Below, in pieces: positions 39,127-47,802 of a stretch of 64,000 bases of DNA. This DNA comes from Psychrobacillus sp. FSL H8-0483 (lineage in GTDB: Bacteria > Bacillota > Bacilli > Bacillales_A > Planococcaceae), in contig NZ_CP152052.1 of the NCBI RefSeq assembly GCF_038637725.1, positions 2,649,501-2,713,500 on the forward strand. Direction: 5' to 3'. The notes beneath the pieces are model-generated. The model was given only the letters and a program-made list of their open reading frames with translations. It was not told where the DNA came from and did not search any database. Positions within the stretch are counted from its first letter, which is position 1. Each line of letters opens with the position of its first letter. Position numbers and translations under genes: made by a program.

Positions 39127-39178
39127 ACAGTTTCAACAAAAAATGTATCATCTCAGACCTTATTAGGAGGTGAAAGGT

Positions 39179-39427
39179 ATGCCAAACATTAAATCTGCAA
39201 TTAAACGTGTTAAGACAAATGAGAAGTTAAACGCTCAAAATGCAAAAGCTAAATCAGCGATGCGTACTGCTGTGAAAAAAGCTGATAACGCTGCACTTAA
39301 TAACGATGAAAACGCAAAAGAACTTATTAAAACTGCAATTCAACAAGTTGAAAAAGCAGCTTCAAAAGGTTTAATTCATAAAAACGCAGCTAGTCGTAAG
39401 AAAGCTCAATTAATGAAAAAAGCGTAA
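39179..39427 (+). CDS. rpsT: 30S ribosomal protein S20
   Basis: Primary 16S rRNA-binding protein of the 30S subunit. 82 residues, Lys/Ala-rich ([16 protein letters not shown] start, [11 protein letters not shown] end), as expected. The start at 39179 follows AGGAGGTG; a GTG at 39170 belongs to that ribosome binding site. Transcribed divergently from gpr and convergently with holA, with a terminator between. Confidence 0.97.
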   Translation: MPNIKSAIKRVKTNEKLNAQNAKAKSAMRTAVKKADNAALNNDENAKELIKTAIQQVEKAASKGLIHKNAASRKKAQLMKKA

Positions 39428-39434
39428 ATTAAAG

Positions 39435-39470
39435 AAGACTGGTCCGATTCTATTCGGCCAGTCTTTATTT
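39435..39470 (+). terminator. Terminator of rpsT
   Basis: AAGACTGGTCCGA pairs with TCGGCCAGTCTT (one bulge), followed by TTATTTATTT. Confidence 0.85.
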
Positions 39471-39494
39471 ATTTGTCTATATTTAGTCACAATT

Positions 39495-40499
39495 TCATTT
39501 TAATAAAAACAACTCTAAAATTCTCTCACGATTTATACTTAATGTTTTCAGTTGCAAATCAACTGTCGCTATATCATTTAATGTGCGAAGTAGCTTTTGT
39601 TCATTATGCAGCATTGGATTGTCAAATAATAATTTCACTCGATAAGGATGCACCTTAAGCTGATTGGCAATTTGCTGTGCATGGTATCCTTTTTTCTTTA
39701 AATGGCTTACTTGCACCATTAGTCTTACTTGTGTGGCAATTAATGCATTTAACTTCAATGGATCCTCTTTACGCTTCAACAAATCATGGTAAATTTCAAT
39801 TGCTTCGCTTTTATTTCCTGCTAGATAAGCGTTCCCTAATGTAAATACATCCTGCTCTAAAGTTCGAACTAATAATTGCTTCACTGTATCTGCGTCAATT
39901 TCTTGATCTTCCCCTATATACGTCGCTATTTTTACTAACTCCGTTTGTAAGTGAACTAAATTCGTTCCTCCAAGTTCAATCAAGCAATTAATTGCTTCTT
40001 CAGACATTGTTTTTCCATATGTCGAAACTTCATGTAATACCCAAGTTTTTAAATCATGCGCTTGCAAACTTATTGCTTCTATCACATTTGCATACTGTTT
40101 CATTGCTTTCGTTATTTTTTTTCGTTCATCCAGCTTCTCATAAGGTGCAATAAAAATGGTAACTGCCGTTGGCGAAGGACTCTGCAACCATTTTTCTAAT
40201 TCAGTCGTATCATGCATTATTTTCTCTTTTCCTTTTTCCGTCGCTTTTAAGAAAAATGCATTTTTGGCAATGACTAGTTTTTTATCAGAGAAAAAAGGGA
40301 GAGTATCTGCTTCATACATTACTTCTTCTACATTTTTTTCTTCTAAATCAAAGGAAATAACCTCTGCTTCTCCATTTGCCTTTAACTGTCTTTTAATTCT
40401 TTTCAATGTCTCTTCAATAAAGTAAGCTTCCGTTCCATATAATAAATACACATCGGATAAATTATTGTTTGTTATTTGTGCCCATTTATCTGAAATCAT
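39495..40499 (-). CDS. holA: DNA polymerase III subunit delta (HolA)
   Basis: Wrench subunit of the clamp loader that opens the beta clamp. 334 residues with the delta-family fold: N-terminal LYGTEAYFIEE near 20, AAA+-like domains without a functional Walker A, and the C-terminal helical collar. The ATG at 40499 follows AAGGAG. It lies between yqzM and rpsT, as in B. subtilis (yqeN). Confidence 0.93.
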   Translation of the reverse strand: MISDKWAQITNNNLSDVYLLYGTEAYFIEETLKRIKRQLKANGEAEVISFDLEEKNVEEVMYEADTLPFFSDKKLVIAKNAFFLKATEKGKEKIMHDTTELEKWLQSPSPTAVTIFIAPYEKLDERKKITKAMKQYANVIEAISLQAHDLKTWVLHEVSTYGKTMSEEAINCLIELGGTNLVHLQTELVKIATYIGEDQEIDADTVKQLLVRTLEQDVFTLGNAYLAGNKSEAIEIYHDLLKRKEDPLKLNALIATQVRLMVQVSHLKKKGYHAQQIANQLKVHPYRVKLLFDNPMLHNEQKLLRTLNDIATVDLQLKTLSINRERILELFLLK

Positions 40500-40654
40500 A
40501 CTAGATCTCCTTGCTACTTATAGTTAAACTTTATTATAACGTAAAATAGGTGAATAATTTGTGACATTGTAAGTGCAAAATGAAAAAGAAGAGATTCTAT
40601 GTAGATTTTTTATAGGCATTCCTTTATAATTAGGTGGAAATAGGAGGGGTAACA

Positions 40655-40789
40655 ATGAACGAGTTTGAACAAAATGTACAGTCGAAACGTAACGACGCGA
40701 TCGACTCAGGCGTAGGTTTCGCTGTCTCCTTTGGATTTTTTACAATTATGTTTGTAATTGCAGTAGTTATTGAGTTTGTTTCTCGATAA
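40655..40789 (+). CDS. yqzM: YqzM family small membrane protein
   Basis: A 44-residue protein beginning MNEFEQNVQSKRNDAIDSG followed by one hydrophobic helix (about 20-42). It closely resembles B. subtilis YqzM, including position between holA and comEC and opposite orientation to them. The function is unknown. The ATG at 40655 is 5 bases after AGGAGGGG, and a strong terminator follows the stop by 5 bases, so this is a complete short gene. Confidence 0.9.
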   Translation: MNEFEQNVQSKRNDAIDSGVGFAVSFGFFTIMFVIAVVIEFVSR

Positions 40790-40794
40790 TAACT

Positions 40795-40838
40795 GAAAAG
40801 GGTTTTGTCTATTATAGGCAAAACCCTTTTCCCTTTTT
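40795..40838 (+). terminator. Terminator of yqzM
   Basis: GAAAAGGGTTTTG and CAAAACCCTTTTC form a 13-bp stem, followed by CCC and five T residues. The T run overlaps the comEC stop on the other strand. Confidence 0.88.
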
Positions 40839-43026
40839 ATGGGGTAGTAACAAATACCTCCCCTTTTTTCGTCACTTTTACTTCTATTGCACCGTCTTTA
40901 CCCGTTTGTAAAAAAGGGATATTCAAATCATTTAGCCGTTCAACAACTTCTGGATGTGGGTGACCATAGCGATTATCAAAACTAGCCATAATAATAGATA
41001 TGTTGGGATTGGTCCACGCTAAAAAAGATTCATCACTAGACGTTTTACTCCCATGATGCCCAACTTTTAATAACGTAATCTCTTTTAAAGTTTTTGGATA
41101 CTTCTCCACTAATTCTAGCTCTCCTTGAATCTCCAAGTCCCCTATAAATAATCCATGAAAATAATTATTTCTCATCGATAAGACAAGCGAATCATTATTT
41201 CCTTCATAATCAGAATCAAATGGATACATATACTGCAGTTGAAAATAGTTTGAATCAATTTTATCTCCAGCTCTTTTTTCCATTATAGGTATTTGTTGTT
41301 TCTCTACTTCCTCCTTTAAGTCCCTCATTACTTCTTTGTCCAGTGAACCTGGAGAAATATGAATTTCCTCTACCTGCACTTCTCTTAATATTTCTTCTGC
41401 CCCTTCCATATGATCGGCATCAGCGTGTGTCAAGACGAGCATATCTATTTTGGTAATTCCTTTTCCTTTTAAAAAAGGTACAACAATCTGCCTTCCAATC
41501 TCATAAGCTTCCTTTGTATCCTTCCAAGCTTCTTGCTCGAAGCGTAACAACCCACCAGTATCAATCATTAGCACCTCTTTTCTATAAGGCATTTCAATGA
41601 CTATACAATCTCCTTGTCCAACATTTAAAAACGTAATTTTGGTGGATGAATCTAAATATGGGGTAAGTTGAATGGTTATCATTGGCAATAAAAGAAGAAA
41701 GATACTAAATAATCGCTTTTGCTTTCTCTCTATGGAAATAAAAAAGAAAATAACACTCATATACGCAATAAATACAATTAATAGCGTAGGTTTCATCGGA
41801 TTCCACAATTGATAAGGTAAGCTTCCTAAATACATTATAAAATTTCCCAGCAAAGTACGAATGGGCTCGTATAACAAAAATAGGAGATGACTTAGAGAGG
41901 TAGATATAGAGGTAAGGAATAAGAAAAAGAGATTTATTGGCAAAATGATGAAAGAAAATAAAGGGACAAAAACTAAATTAGCGAGGAAGGAAGAAATAGA
42001 AATCTCATAAAAATGATAAATAAGAATGGGATACACAATCAGCTGACATACAGCAGTAATTACTAACGATTGAAAAAGATAAGAAGTACTATGTTTTAAT
42101 AGTATAGACGAATAGATTAAAGAGAAGGCAGCTAAATACGACAACTGAAACCCCAATTGAAAGATTACCCAAGGAGAGAGCCATATAAAACCAATAAGAC
42201 TAATTGAAAATGCATCATCTATTGCGAGTTTTTTCTTCCATAATACACTCACTAATACGATCTCAGTAACCGAGACCGATCTCCAAACAGACGGTGCCCC
42301 TCCTGCTATAAAACCATACAGCGGAAGAGAAATGATTAAAATCCAATTTGCAGTTTCTTTTCGAACACCCAAACGAATAAGTAACTCATATATAAGGAAC
42401 ACAACTAATGCTACATGAAGGCCTGAAATAGCAAACAGATGCGTGATACCTAACGTTTGATAGGCATTTTGAGTATCGGATGGCATTTGTTCCCTACTGC
42501 CGATCAATAAAGCTTCGGCTTCCGACTGCAAAGACAAAGGAAAAGTTTTTTGTATATGCTGCTTCATCTTAAAACGTTTCTCCGCCATATAAGCCAAGAA
42601 GCCTTCAACTTTACCAATCACTTCATACTGTTCTACTTGTATTTGTCCGACCGCCCCGTTACTTTTTATATACTGATCCATTTCAAAAGCATATTGGTGG
42701 GACATGGGTCTTTTCGGAACTTCTTTTGCATCTACTTTGAAAATCATACCCGCGAGGGAGGTATTCATAAGAGCTAGTTTTTCCTGTTCAGATTTTATTT
42801 TCAACTGTACATACCATTTTTCATTTTCATCTGAAATGGCAAAACCTCTGATATAACTTCCATTTATTCGGTAAACGTCTGTCCATGTTAGGTTCGTTAC
42901 ATTCCCTTCTTTTGCTGGTTGAGGAATTACCGCTCCAACGTATGCATACGAAAGCATTCCAAATAGAAGAGTTCCAATAATAAATAGTACATGCTTTTGT
43001 TTATATATTAACCAACTACATAGCAT
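40837..43026 (-). CDS. comEC: DNA uptake channel protein ComEC
   Basis: Polytopic membrane channel and putative nuclease that passes transforming DNA across the cytoplasmic membrane. At least 729 residues: an N-terminal DUF4131/OB region, the ten-helix Competence domain (about 200-470, with the family's ISGLHVALV motif near 205) and a C-terminal metallo-beta-lactamase-like domain (THADADHMEG near 551, KVGHHGSKTSSDE near 655). The first ATG (43026) lacks a Shine-Dalgarno and falls inside hydrophobic sequence; the open frame continues upstream for 25 codons of likely first membrane helix, with AAGG (43112-43109) set for an ATA codon at 43101. The true N terminus is therefore uncertain. Confidence 0.93.
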   Translation of the reverse strand: MLCSWLIYKQKHVLFIIGTLLFGMLSYAYVGAVIPQPAKEGNVTNLTWTDVYRINGSYIRGFAISDENEKWYVQLKIKSEQEKLALMNTSLAGMIFKVDAKEVPKRPMSHQYAFEMDQYIKSNGAVGQIQVEQYEVIGKVEGFLAYMAEKRFKMKQHIQKTFPLSLQSEAEALLIGSREQMPSDTQNAYQTLGITHLFAISGLHVALVVFLIYELLIRLGVRKETANWILIISLPLYGFIAGGAPSVWRSVSVTEIVLVSVLWKKKLAIDDAFSISLIGFIWLSPWVIFQLGFQLSYLAAFSLIYSSILLKHSTSYLFQSLVITAVCQLIVYPILIYHFYEISISSFLANLVFVPLFSFIILPINLFFLFLTSISTSLSHLLFLLYEPIRTLLGNFIMYLGSLPYQLWNPMKPTLLIVFIAYMSVIFFFISIERKQKRLFSIFLLLLPMITIQLTPYLDSSTKITFLNVGQGDCIVIEMPYRKEVLMIDTGGLLRFEQEAWKDTKEAYEIGRQIVVPFLKGKGITKIDMLVLTHADADHMEGAEEILREVQVEEIHISPGSLDKEVMRDLKEEVEKQQIPIMEKRAGDKIDSNYFQLQYMYPFDSDYEGNNDSLVLSMRNNYFHGLFIGDLEIQGELELVEKYPKTLKEITLLKVGHHGSKTSSDESFLAWTNPNISIIMASFDNRYGHPHPEVVERLNDLNIPFLQTGKDGAIEVKVTKKGEVFVTTP

Positions 43027-43118
43027 GAGAAATAGAAGTAATAGCCTTACCGATTCATAAGCTGCAACTGTAGCTATTACAATAGATAAAGCTAGATATA
43101 TAAGATTACCTTGAATAG

Positions 43119-43682
43119 TTATAAACCGAATAATTCAGCCACCTTCGTTTCATAAGGTGCCAATTCTTCACTACTTGCCCCTTTCTCACGCAGCTTTGTT
43201 ATAAGCTCCATGTAAAGTGCAATTTTTTCATCACTTAAGAAATCAATTTTACGGTCATCAAATGGCACATGAATTACTTCCACTCCTGCTTTTTCTAGCA
43301 ATTCAATCGCATAAGTGTTATTTTTGTAGTCTTGCGCATAATATAGACGCGAAATCCCAGCTTGAATAATTGATTTAGTGCATGGTAAACACGGAAAATG
43401 TGTCACGTATAAATCTGCTCCACTTACCGTAATTCCATATTTCGCACATTGCAACAAGGCGTTCATTTCTGCATGGATTGTCCGCACGCAATGGTTATCT
43501 ACCACGTAGCATCCATGATCTATACAGTGGTCTCCACCAGAAATGGATCCATTGTATCCACCTGCCATAATTCGACGATCCCGTACAATTGTTGCACCAA
43601 CCGCTAAACGAGTACAAGTACTTCTTAATGCAAGTAAATGGCTTTGCGCCATGAAAAATTGATCCCATGTAATTCGCTCCAT
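43119..43682 (-). CDS. comEB: ComE operon protein ComEB (dCMP deaminase family)
   Basis: Zinc-dependent deoxycytidylate deaminase-like protein. 187 residues: zinc site HAE in TIHAEMNALLQ and PCLPC, both intact, so catalytic activity is likely; it is not required for transformation in B. subtilis. Start at 43682 follows GGGAGG at 7 bases; the longer frame to 43742 has no ribosome binding site. Located between comEA and comEC in the late competence operon. Confidence 0.94.
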   Translation of the reverse strand: MERITWDQFFMAQSHLLALRSTCTRLAVGATIVRDRRIMAGGYNGSISGGDHCIDHGCYVVDNHCVRTIHAEMNALLQCAKYGITVSGADLYVTHFPCLPCTKSIIQAGISRLYYAQDYKNNTYAIELLEKAGVEVIHVPFDDRKIDFLSDEKIALYMELITKLREKGASSEELAPYETKVAELFGL

Positions 43683-43754
43683 ATAACTACCTCCCAAATA
43701 TATTACTTCCCTTAGTTTAGTAGTTTGTCGAAAAAACTTCAATATAACTTATGA

Positions 43755-44357
43755 TTACTTTACTGTAATAAGTGGTTCTAATTTTTCAAAGGTTTTTTGT
43801 CCGATGCCGGTTACTTTCATTAAATCTTGTTTTTCCTTAAAGCCTCCAACATCTTCTCGATAAGCAATAATAGCATCAGCTTTTGCAGGGCCAATTCCTG
43901 GTAAAGTAGTTAGCATCGCTACTTCTGCTTTATTAATATTAACAAGACTGGACTTTTGATCTGGCGATGAAGAAAGTTCCTCTACTTCTTCTCCTTCTAT
44001 CGGCACATAAATAACCATTTCATCTTCTACTCTTTGCGCATGGTTAATATTTTTACTATTACTCGCCGGTAAATAACCTCCAGCTAGTTCGATCGCCGTT
44101 AATACTCGATCTCCTTCGGATAGTTCATAAACTCCTGGCTTATGAACAGCACCTTTCACTTCGACATAAATGGTCGTATCTTCTATATATTCAGTTGTTT
44201 CTTCTTGTTCGGTATAGGATTCATTGGTAGGGAGAGGTTGAATTAGATCAGCTGTGGGGGATGCTGATTCCATTTGGGCTTGAATAACGAAAAATAATAT
44301 AATCGCTATTACCGTTGTTGGGAGCAACAGTTTTTTCTTGTATTTCTGGACTAACAT
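43755..44357 (-). CDS. comEA: Competence DNA receptor ComEA
   Basis: Membrane-anchored receptor that binds double-stranded DNA during transformation. 200 residues: N-terminal anchor (about 9-27), a negatively charged linker, an SLBB-like domain (about 65-115, VEVKGAVHKPGVYEL) and a C-terminal helix-hairpin-helix domain (about 138-200, LPGIGPAKADAIIAYRE) for DNA binding. No strong ribosome binding site precedes the ATG. A long inverted repeat lies upstream. comER, usually divergent here, is missing. Confidence 0.93.
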   Translation of the reverse strand: MLVQKYKKKLLLPTTVIAIILFFVIQAQMESASPTADLIQPLPTNESYTEQEETTEYIEDTTIYVEVKGAVHKPGVYELSEGDRVLTAIELAGGYLPASNSKNINHAQRVEDEMVIYVPIEGEEVEELSSSPDQKSSLVNINKAEVAMLTTLPGIGPAKADAIIAYREDVGGFKEKQDLMKVTGIGQKTFEKLEPLITVK

Positions 44358-44387
44358 GCGGATCAGGAGTATCAGCCTCTTTCGAAA

Positions 44388-44434
44388 AGAGGTAAATTAT
44401 ATGGAGTTATAGAAACTATACTAAATTTACCTCT
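44388..44434. promoter_or_regulatory. Inverted repeat upstream of comEA
   Basis: AGAGGTAAATT (44388-44398) and AATTTACCTCT (44424-44434) are perfect 11-base inverted copies separated by 25 bases. They lie between yqeM and comEA, near where a comE promoter is expected. This could be an operator or a terminator-like stem for plus-strand reading; I see no ComK box that I would trust. Confidence 0.45.
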
Positions 44435-44447
44435 CGTTGAAAAGAGT

Positions 44448-45185
44448 TTATTTTACTGCATGGATAAAATAGCGTTCAATTGCCCCTTCTTCCTGCTCCC
44501 CAAAAATAGAGGTAGAAATAGTGACAGAGGAGAACCCAACTTGTTTTAACAAGTCAACATATGCTTCCACGGGGTACGTTCTTTGGTAATGAGATTCCTC
44601 AAAGCGTTCATAGTAGCCAGTATCATCTCGAACGAAAAATGTAATATCATGATAAATAGAATGTTCGTCTTCACCTTGTTCGGTATGCCAAATATACGCC
44701 ACTTGCTCGTCTTCATACGTAAATGGACCATTAGGATAAATGACATCCATTTTATAAAGTGAATGAACATCAAAAAATAATTGACCATCTGTAGCTAACG
44801 CAGCAAAAATTTGTTGAAAAGTTTGTTCCACTTCTCCAAAAGTCTCGAGATAATTAAGGGAATCAATCGCAATTACTGCCACATCCACACCGTCGATTCC
44901 ATCCATTTCAGCCATTGACTGACAGATAAAAGAAATCACCGTATTATTCTCCAAACTTCGATTTTGCGCAACCGTTAACATCGATTCCGATAAATCCACA
45001 CCAATTACTTCGTAACCAGCTTTCGCAAAATGAACACTTAAAACGCCGGTACCACAGCCGATATCGACTAATCGTTTCCCTGCAGTTACAGGTGCATGAT
45101 ATTGCACCCATTCTGCATACTTTACATACGGAATATCCGCCATTAACGAATCATAAATAAAGGCAAACTGGTCGTAAGTGGACAT
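44448..45185 (-). CDS. yqeM: SAM-dependent methyltransferase YqeM
   Basis: Class I methyltransferase of unknown substrate. 245 residues starting MSTYDQFAFIYD; motif I VDIGCGTGVLSVHFAKAG near 42 and the acidic VDLSESML after it are clear. The ATG at 45185 overlaps the rsfS stop by one base (TAATG). It closes the aroE-to-yqeM operon; comEA follows after about 90 bases. Confidence 0.9.
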   Translation of the reverse strand: MSTYDQFAFIYDSLMADIPYVKYAEWVQYHAPVTAGKRLVDIGCGTGVLSVHFAKAGYEVIGVDLSESMLTVAQNRSLENNTVISFICQSMAEMDGIDGVDVAVIAIDSLNYLETFGEVEQTFQQIFAALATDGQLFFDVHSLYKMDVIYPNGPFTYEDEQVAYIWHTEQGEDEHSIYHDITFFVRDDTGYYERFEESHYQRTYPVEAYVDLLKQVGFSSVTISTSIFGEQEEGAIERYFIHAVK

Positions 45186-45538
45186 TATGCGTCTTGCCCA
45201 ACTTCGATCATTGGTGCATCTCCCCAAAGTCGTTCTAGGTTATAATATGAACGCTCGTCTTTGTGGAATACGTGTGCCACAACATCGCCCATATCTACTA
45301 AAATCCATCTTGCTTCATCGAAGCCCTCTAGTCGTTTCACATTATATCCCGCGATAAGTGCTTGCTCTGATAGCTCTTTAGCAATCGCTTGAACTTGACG
45401 ATCCGAGTTCGCATGGCAAATTAAAAAATAATCTGCAAGTAAAGATACTCCTTGCATATTTAATATTACGATATCCTCCGCGCGTTTATCGTCTGCTGCT
45501 TTATAAGCAATCTCTACTAATGATTGTGTAGAAGTCAT
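45185..45538 (-). CDS. rsfS: Ribosomal silencing factor RsfS
   Basis: Binds L14 of the 50S subunit and blocks subunit joining in stationary phase or starvation. 117 residues of the Oligomerisation/DUF143 family, with DYFLICHANSDRQVQAIA near 35 and EARWILVDMGDVVAHVF near 78. Overlaps yqeK at its start and yqeM at its end. Confidence 0.95.
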   Translation of the reverse strand: MTSTQSLVEIAYKAADDKRAEDIVILNMQGVSLLADYFLICHANSDRQVQAIAKELSEQALIAGYNVKRLEGFDEARWILVDMGDVVAHVFHKDERSYYNLERLWGDAPMIEVGQDA

Positions 45539-46110
45539 TCTTTCACTTTTCCTCTCTTTTGTATCAAATCATTGTAACAATGAAATGAATCCGGAAATAC
45601 CGGCTGTTTTTTTCCTATCAAAAATGTAATACTGTGGTGGATGCAACTAATCATTGCATCTTCTAAATCTTTTTCTGCTTTTTCTCGTAGAAGGTCCACT
45701 CCTGGAAAATTGCGGCTTGGCTCAATCATATCGGAGATGTAAATGATTTTCTCTAGAGGGGACATGTTTGCACGACCAGTTGTATGATACTTTATAGCCT
45801 GCAAAACATCTTCATCATCAATGTTAAATTCATTTTTTGCTACATAGCTTCCGACCGGCGCATGCCAAAGCTCATGGTGGAAATTCAATAGAGTTGGATC
45901 CATCTTCTCAGAAAGAATCTTTGCTCTTAACCATTCTTTATCTGCATATTTTACACTATCATGCAAGATACCTGCAATTTCTGCCTTCGATGTATCTTCC
46001 CCATATTTCTCTGCTAGATGAATTGCCGTCAGTGCGACACCTCTTGTATGAATATATCGCTTTTCAGGCATACGATCTTTCATCTGCTTCAATACATGAT
46101 CAAATTTCAT
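45535..46110 (-). CDS. yqeK: HD-domain diadenosine tetraphosphate hydrolase YqeK
   Basis: Metal-dependent HD hydrolase; B. subtilis-type YqeK proteins cleave Ap4A symmetrically to ADP. 191 residues. H21, the H50-D51 pair and later H81/H107-type residues (HELWHAPVG, KYHTTGR) form the HD metal site. Overlaps nadD by 11 bases and rsfS by 4, so the operon is translationally coupled. Confidence 0.92.
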   Translation of the reverse strand: MKFDHVLKQMKDRMPEKRYIHTRGVALTAIHLAEKYGEDTSKAEIAGILHDSVKYADKEWLRAKILSEKMDPTLLNFHHELWHAPVGSYVAKNEFNIDDEDVLQAIKYHTTGRANMSPLEKIIYISDMIEPSRNFPGVDLLREKAEKDLEDAMISCIHHSITFLIGKKQPVFPDSFHCYNDLIQKRGKVKE

Positions 46111-46672
46111 ATAACTTCTCCTTTTGGATGAAATCTCTCACAACATCAGGAATTAGAAACTTAGTTGTTTCTCCATTCATCAGTCGATTTCGAACGAGGG
46201 TAGAAGATAAATCAATTTGAGGGATCTCCAATGTAATAATAGGATATGCTGATTCAATTGTCGTATTTGGTCTAGATACACCGACAATTTGCACTTTTTT
46301 TACAAGTTCATCAATACGATACCACTTAGGTAAATACTCCACTTGATCTCCACCAATGATGAAGAAAAACTCCGTCTCAGGCTCTCGCTTTTGCAAAAGT
46401 TCCACCGTATCAAAAGTATAAGAAGTTCCTCCACGTGCAAGTTCTATTAATTCAACTGACATATAGGGGATTCCTTCCATTGCAAGTTCTACCATTTTTA
46501 ATCGTTGGCTAGCTGTCACACGCTCGTCCATTTGTTTATGTGGAGGGGTTGCATTTGGCATCCATCTTACTTCATCTAGATTCAATGCATGCAACACTTC
46601 ATTTGCAATGATTAAATGACCAATATGCGGTGGGTTAAATGTTCCACCTAAAATCCCTACTTTTTTACTCAT
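46100..46672 (-). CDS. nadD: Nicotinate-nucleotide adenylyltransferase NadD
   Basis: Adenylates nicotinate mononucleotide to form deamido-NAD. 190 residues of the nucleotidyltransferase superfamily: GGTFNPPHIGH at 9-19 and the C-terminal LSSTLVRNR (SxTxxR type) near 160. Overlaps yhbY by 4 bases and yqeK by 11. Confidence 0.96.
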   Translation of the reverse strand: MSKKVGILGGTFNPPHIGHLIIANEVLHALNLDEVRWMPNATPPHKQMDERVTASQRLKMVELAMEGIPYMSVELIELARGGTSYTFDTVELLQKREPETEFFFIIGGDQVEYLPKWYRIDELVKKVQIVGVSRPNTTIESAYPIITLEIPQIDLSSTLVRNRLMNGETTKFLIPDVVRDFIQKEKLYEI

Positions 46673-46974
46673 GCACGGCTCGCTTTTGGAAGCTCGATTC
46701 GTTTATTATTTTTCGACGGTTTGTATAAAACAACGGTTAAACCAATCAATTGCACTAGCTCAGCCTTCGTTCCTTTAGCAAGAGCAACTGCCACTTCCTG
46801 CTTCTCGTCTTCGCAGTTTTGTAAAATACTAATTTTAATTAATTCACGTACTTCTAACGCTTCACCAATTTGCTTCACCATTGCATCATTGACGCCGCCT
46901 TTTCCAACTTGAAAAATTGGGGATAGATGATGTGCTTGACTACGTAAAAATCTTTTTTGTTTACCTGTTAACAT
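46669..46974 (-). CDS. yhbY: Ribosome-associated RNA-binding protein YhbY (YqeI)
   Basis: Small CRM-domain (KH-like) RNA-binding protein that associates with pre-50S particles. 101 residues with the LTGKQKRFLRSQAHHLSP start and the GxxG-type loop VGKGGVND near 24. Overlaps aroE by 14 bases and nadD by 4. Confidence 0.94.
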   Translation of the reverse strand: MLTGKQKRFLRSQAHHLSPIFQVGKGGVNDAMVKQIGEALEVRELIKISILQNCEDEKQEVAVALAKGTKAELVQLIGLTVVLYKPSKNNKRIELPKASRA

Positions 46975-47791
46975 AATTTCCTCCTAATTGCTCTGTCAAT
47001 CTTAAAATCATTTCATCTGAATCTGGATTCAATTCATTCCAATATGAAAAGGCTAGTGCTCCTTGATGAACAAGCATGCCTAGGCCATTAATTGTTCGAA
47101 CATTGTATTTTTCGGCATCCTCTAAAAATGGGGTAACTAAAGGATTATATACAATATCTGCAACAATTGCATCTTCTTTTATTTTATTTAGCTGAATTGG
47201 TAACGTTGTTGAGTTGCTTTTCATACCTAATGAAGTCGTTTGAACAATAATATCAAATAGTTCTAAATTGTCTTCTGCCGCTTGTAAAGTCAATGCTTGT
47301 CCAATTTGTAAATCTTCCACCAGTTTTTCTGCATTCGCATACGTGCGATTTGCAATAGCAATATTTTTAAAGCCTCTTTGCTTGAACGCATGGACAATAC
47401 CTCTTGCTGCACCACCTGCACCTAGCATTAAGATACGATCCTTTGCTTTAATAGGGCCGAGGGATTGGATAAAACCCAACCCATCCGTATTGTAGCCAAC
47501 AAATTTACCATCTACTGTTTTCACAACCGTATTTACTGCTCCAATGTGTATAGCAGACTCATCAATTTCATCTAAAAAAGGAATAATTGCTTCTTTATAC
47601 GGTACGGTCACATTCCAACCGCTGCAACCGAGAAGCTTTAAAGCTTGTACAGCCACTTCTAGCTTTCCTTCTTCTACATGAATTGGAATATACGTTGCTT
47701 CTATTTCCAGCTCTTGAAGCCATGTGTCATGCATATATGGAGAAAGTGAATGTGCAATAGGATTTCCTATAACCGCAAACCATTTTTTCAT
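46961..47791 (-). CDS. aroE: Shikimate dehydrogenase (NADP+)
   Basis: Reduces 3-dehydroshikimate to shikimate in aromatic amino acid synthesis. 276 residues: substrate-binding SLSPYMHD near 15 and NVTVPYK near 62, NADP-binding Rossmann GAGGAARGI near 129. Start at 47791 follows TAGGAGG at 7 bases; a longer frame into yqeH is rejected. Sits between yqeH and yhbY, the standard order. Confidence 0.95.
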   Translation of the reverse strand: MKKWFAVIGNPIAHSLSPYMHDTWLQELEIEATYIPIHVEEGKLEVAVQALKLLGCSGWNVTVPYKEAIIPFLDEIDESAIHIGAVNTVVKTVDGKFVGYNTDGLGFIQSLGPIKAKDRILMLGAGGAARGIVHAFKQRGFKNIAIANRTYANAEKLVEDLQIGQALTLQAAEDNLELFDIIVQTTSLGMKSNSTTLPIQLNKIKEDAIVADIVYNPLVTPFLEDAEKYNVRTINGLGMLVHQGALAFSYWNELNPDSDEMILRLTEQLGGNYVNR

Positions 47792-47802
47792 TCCAATTCC
47801 TC

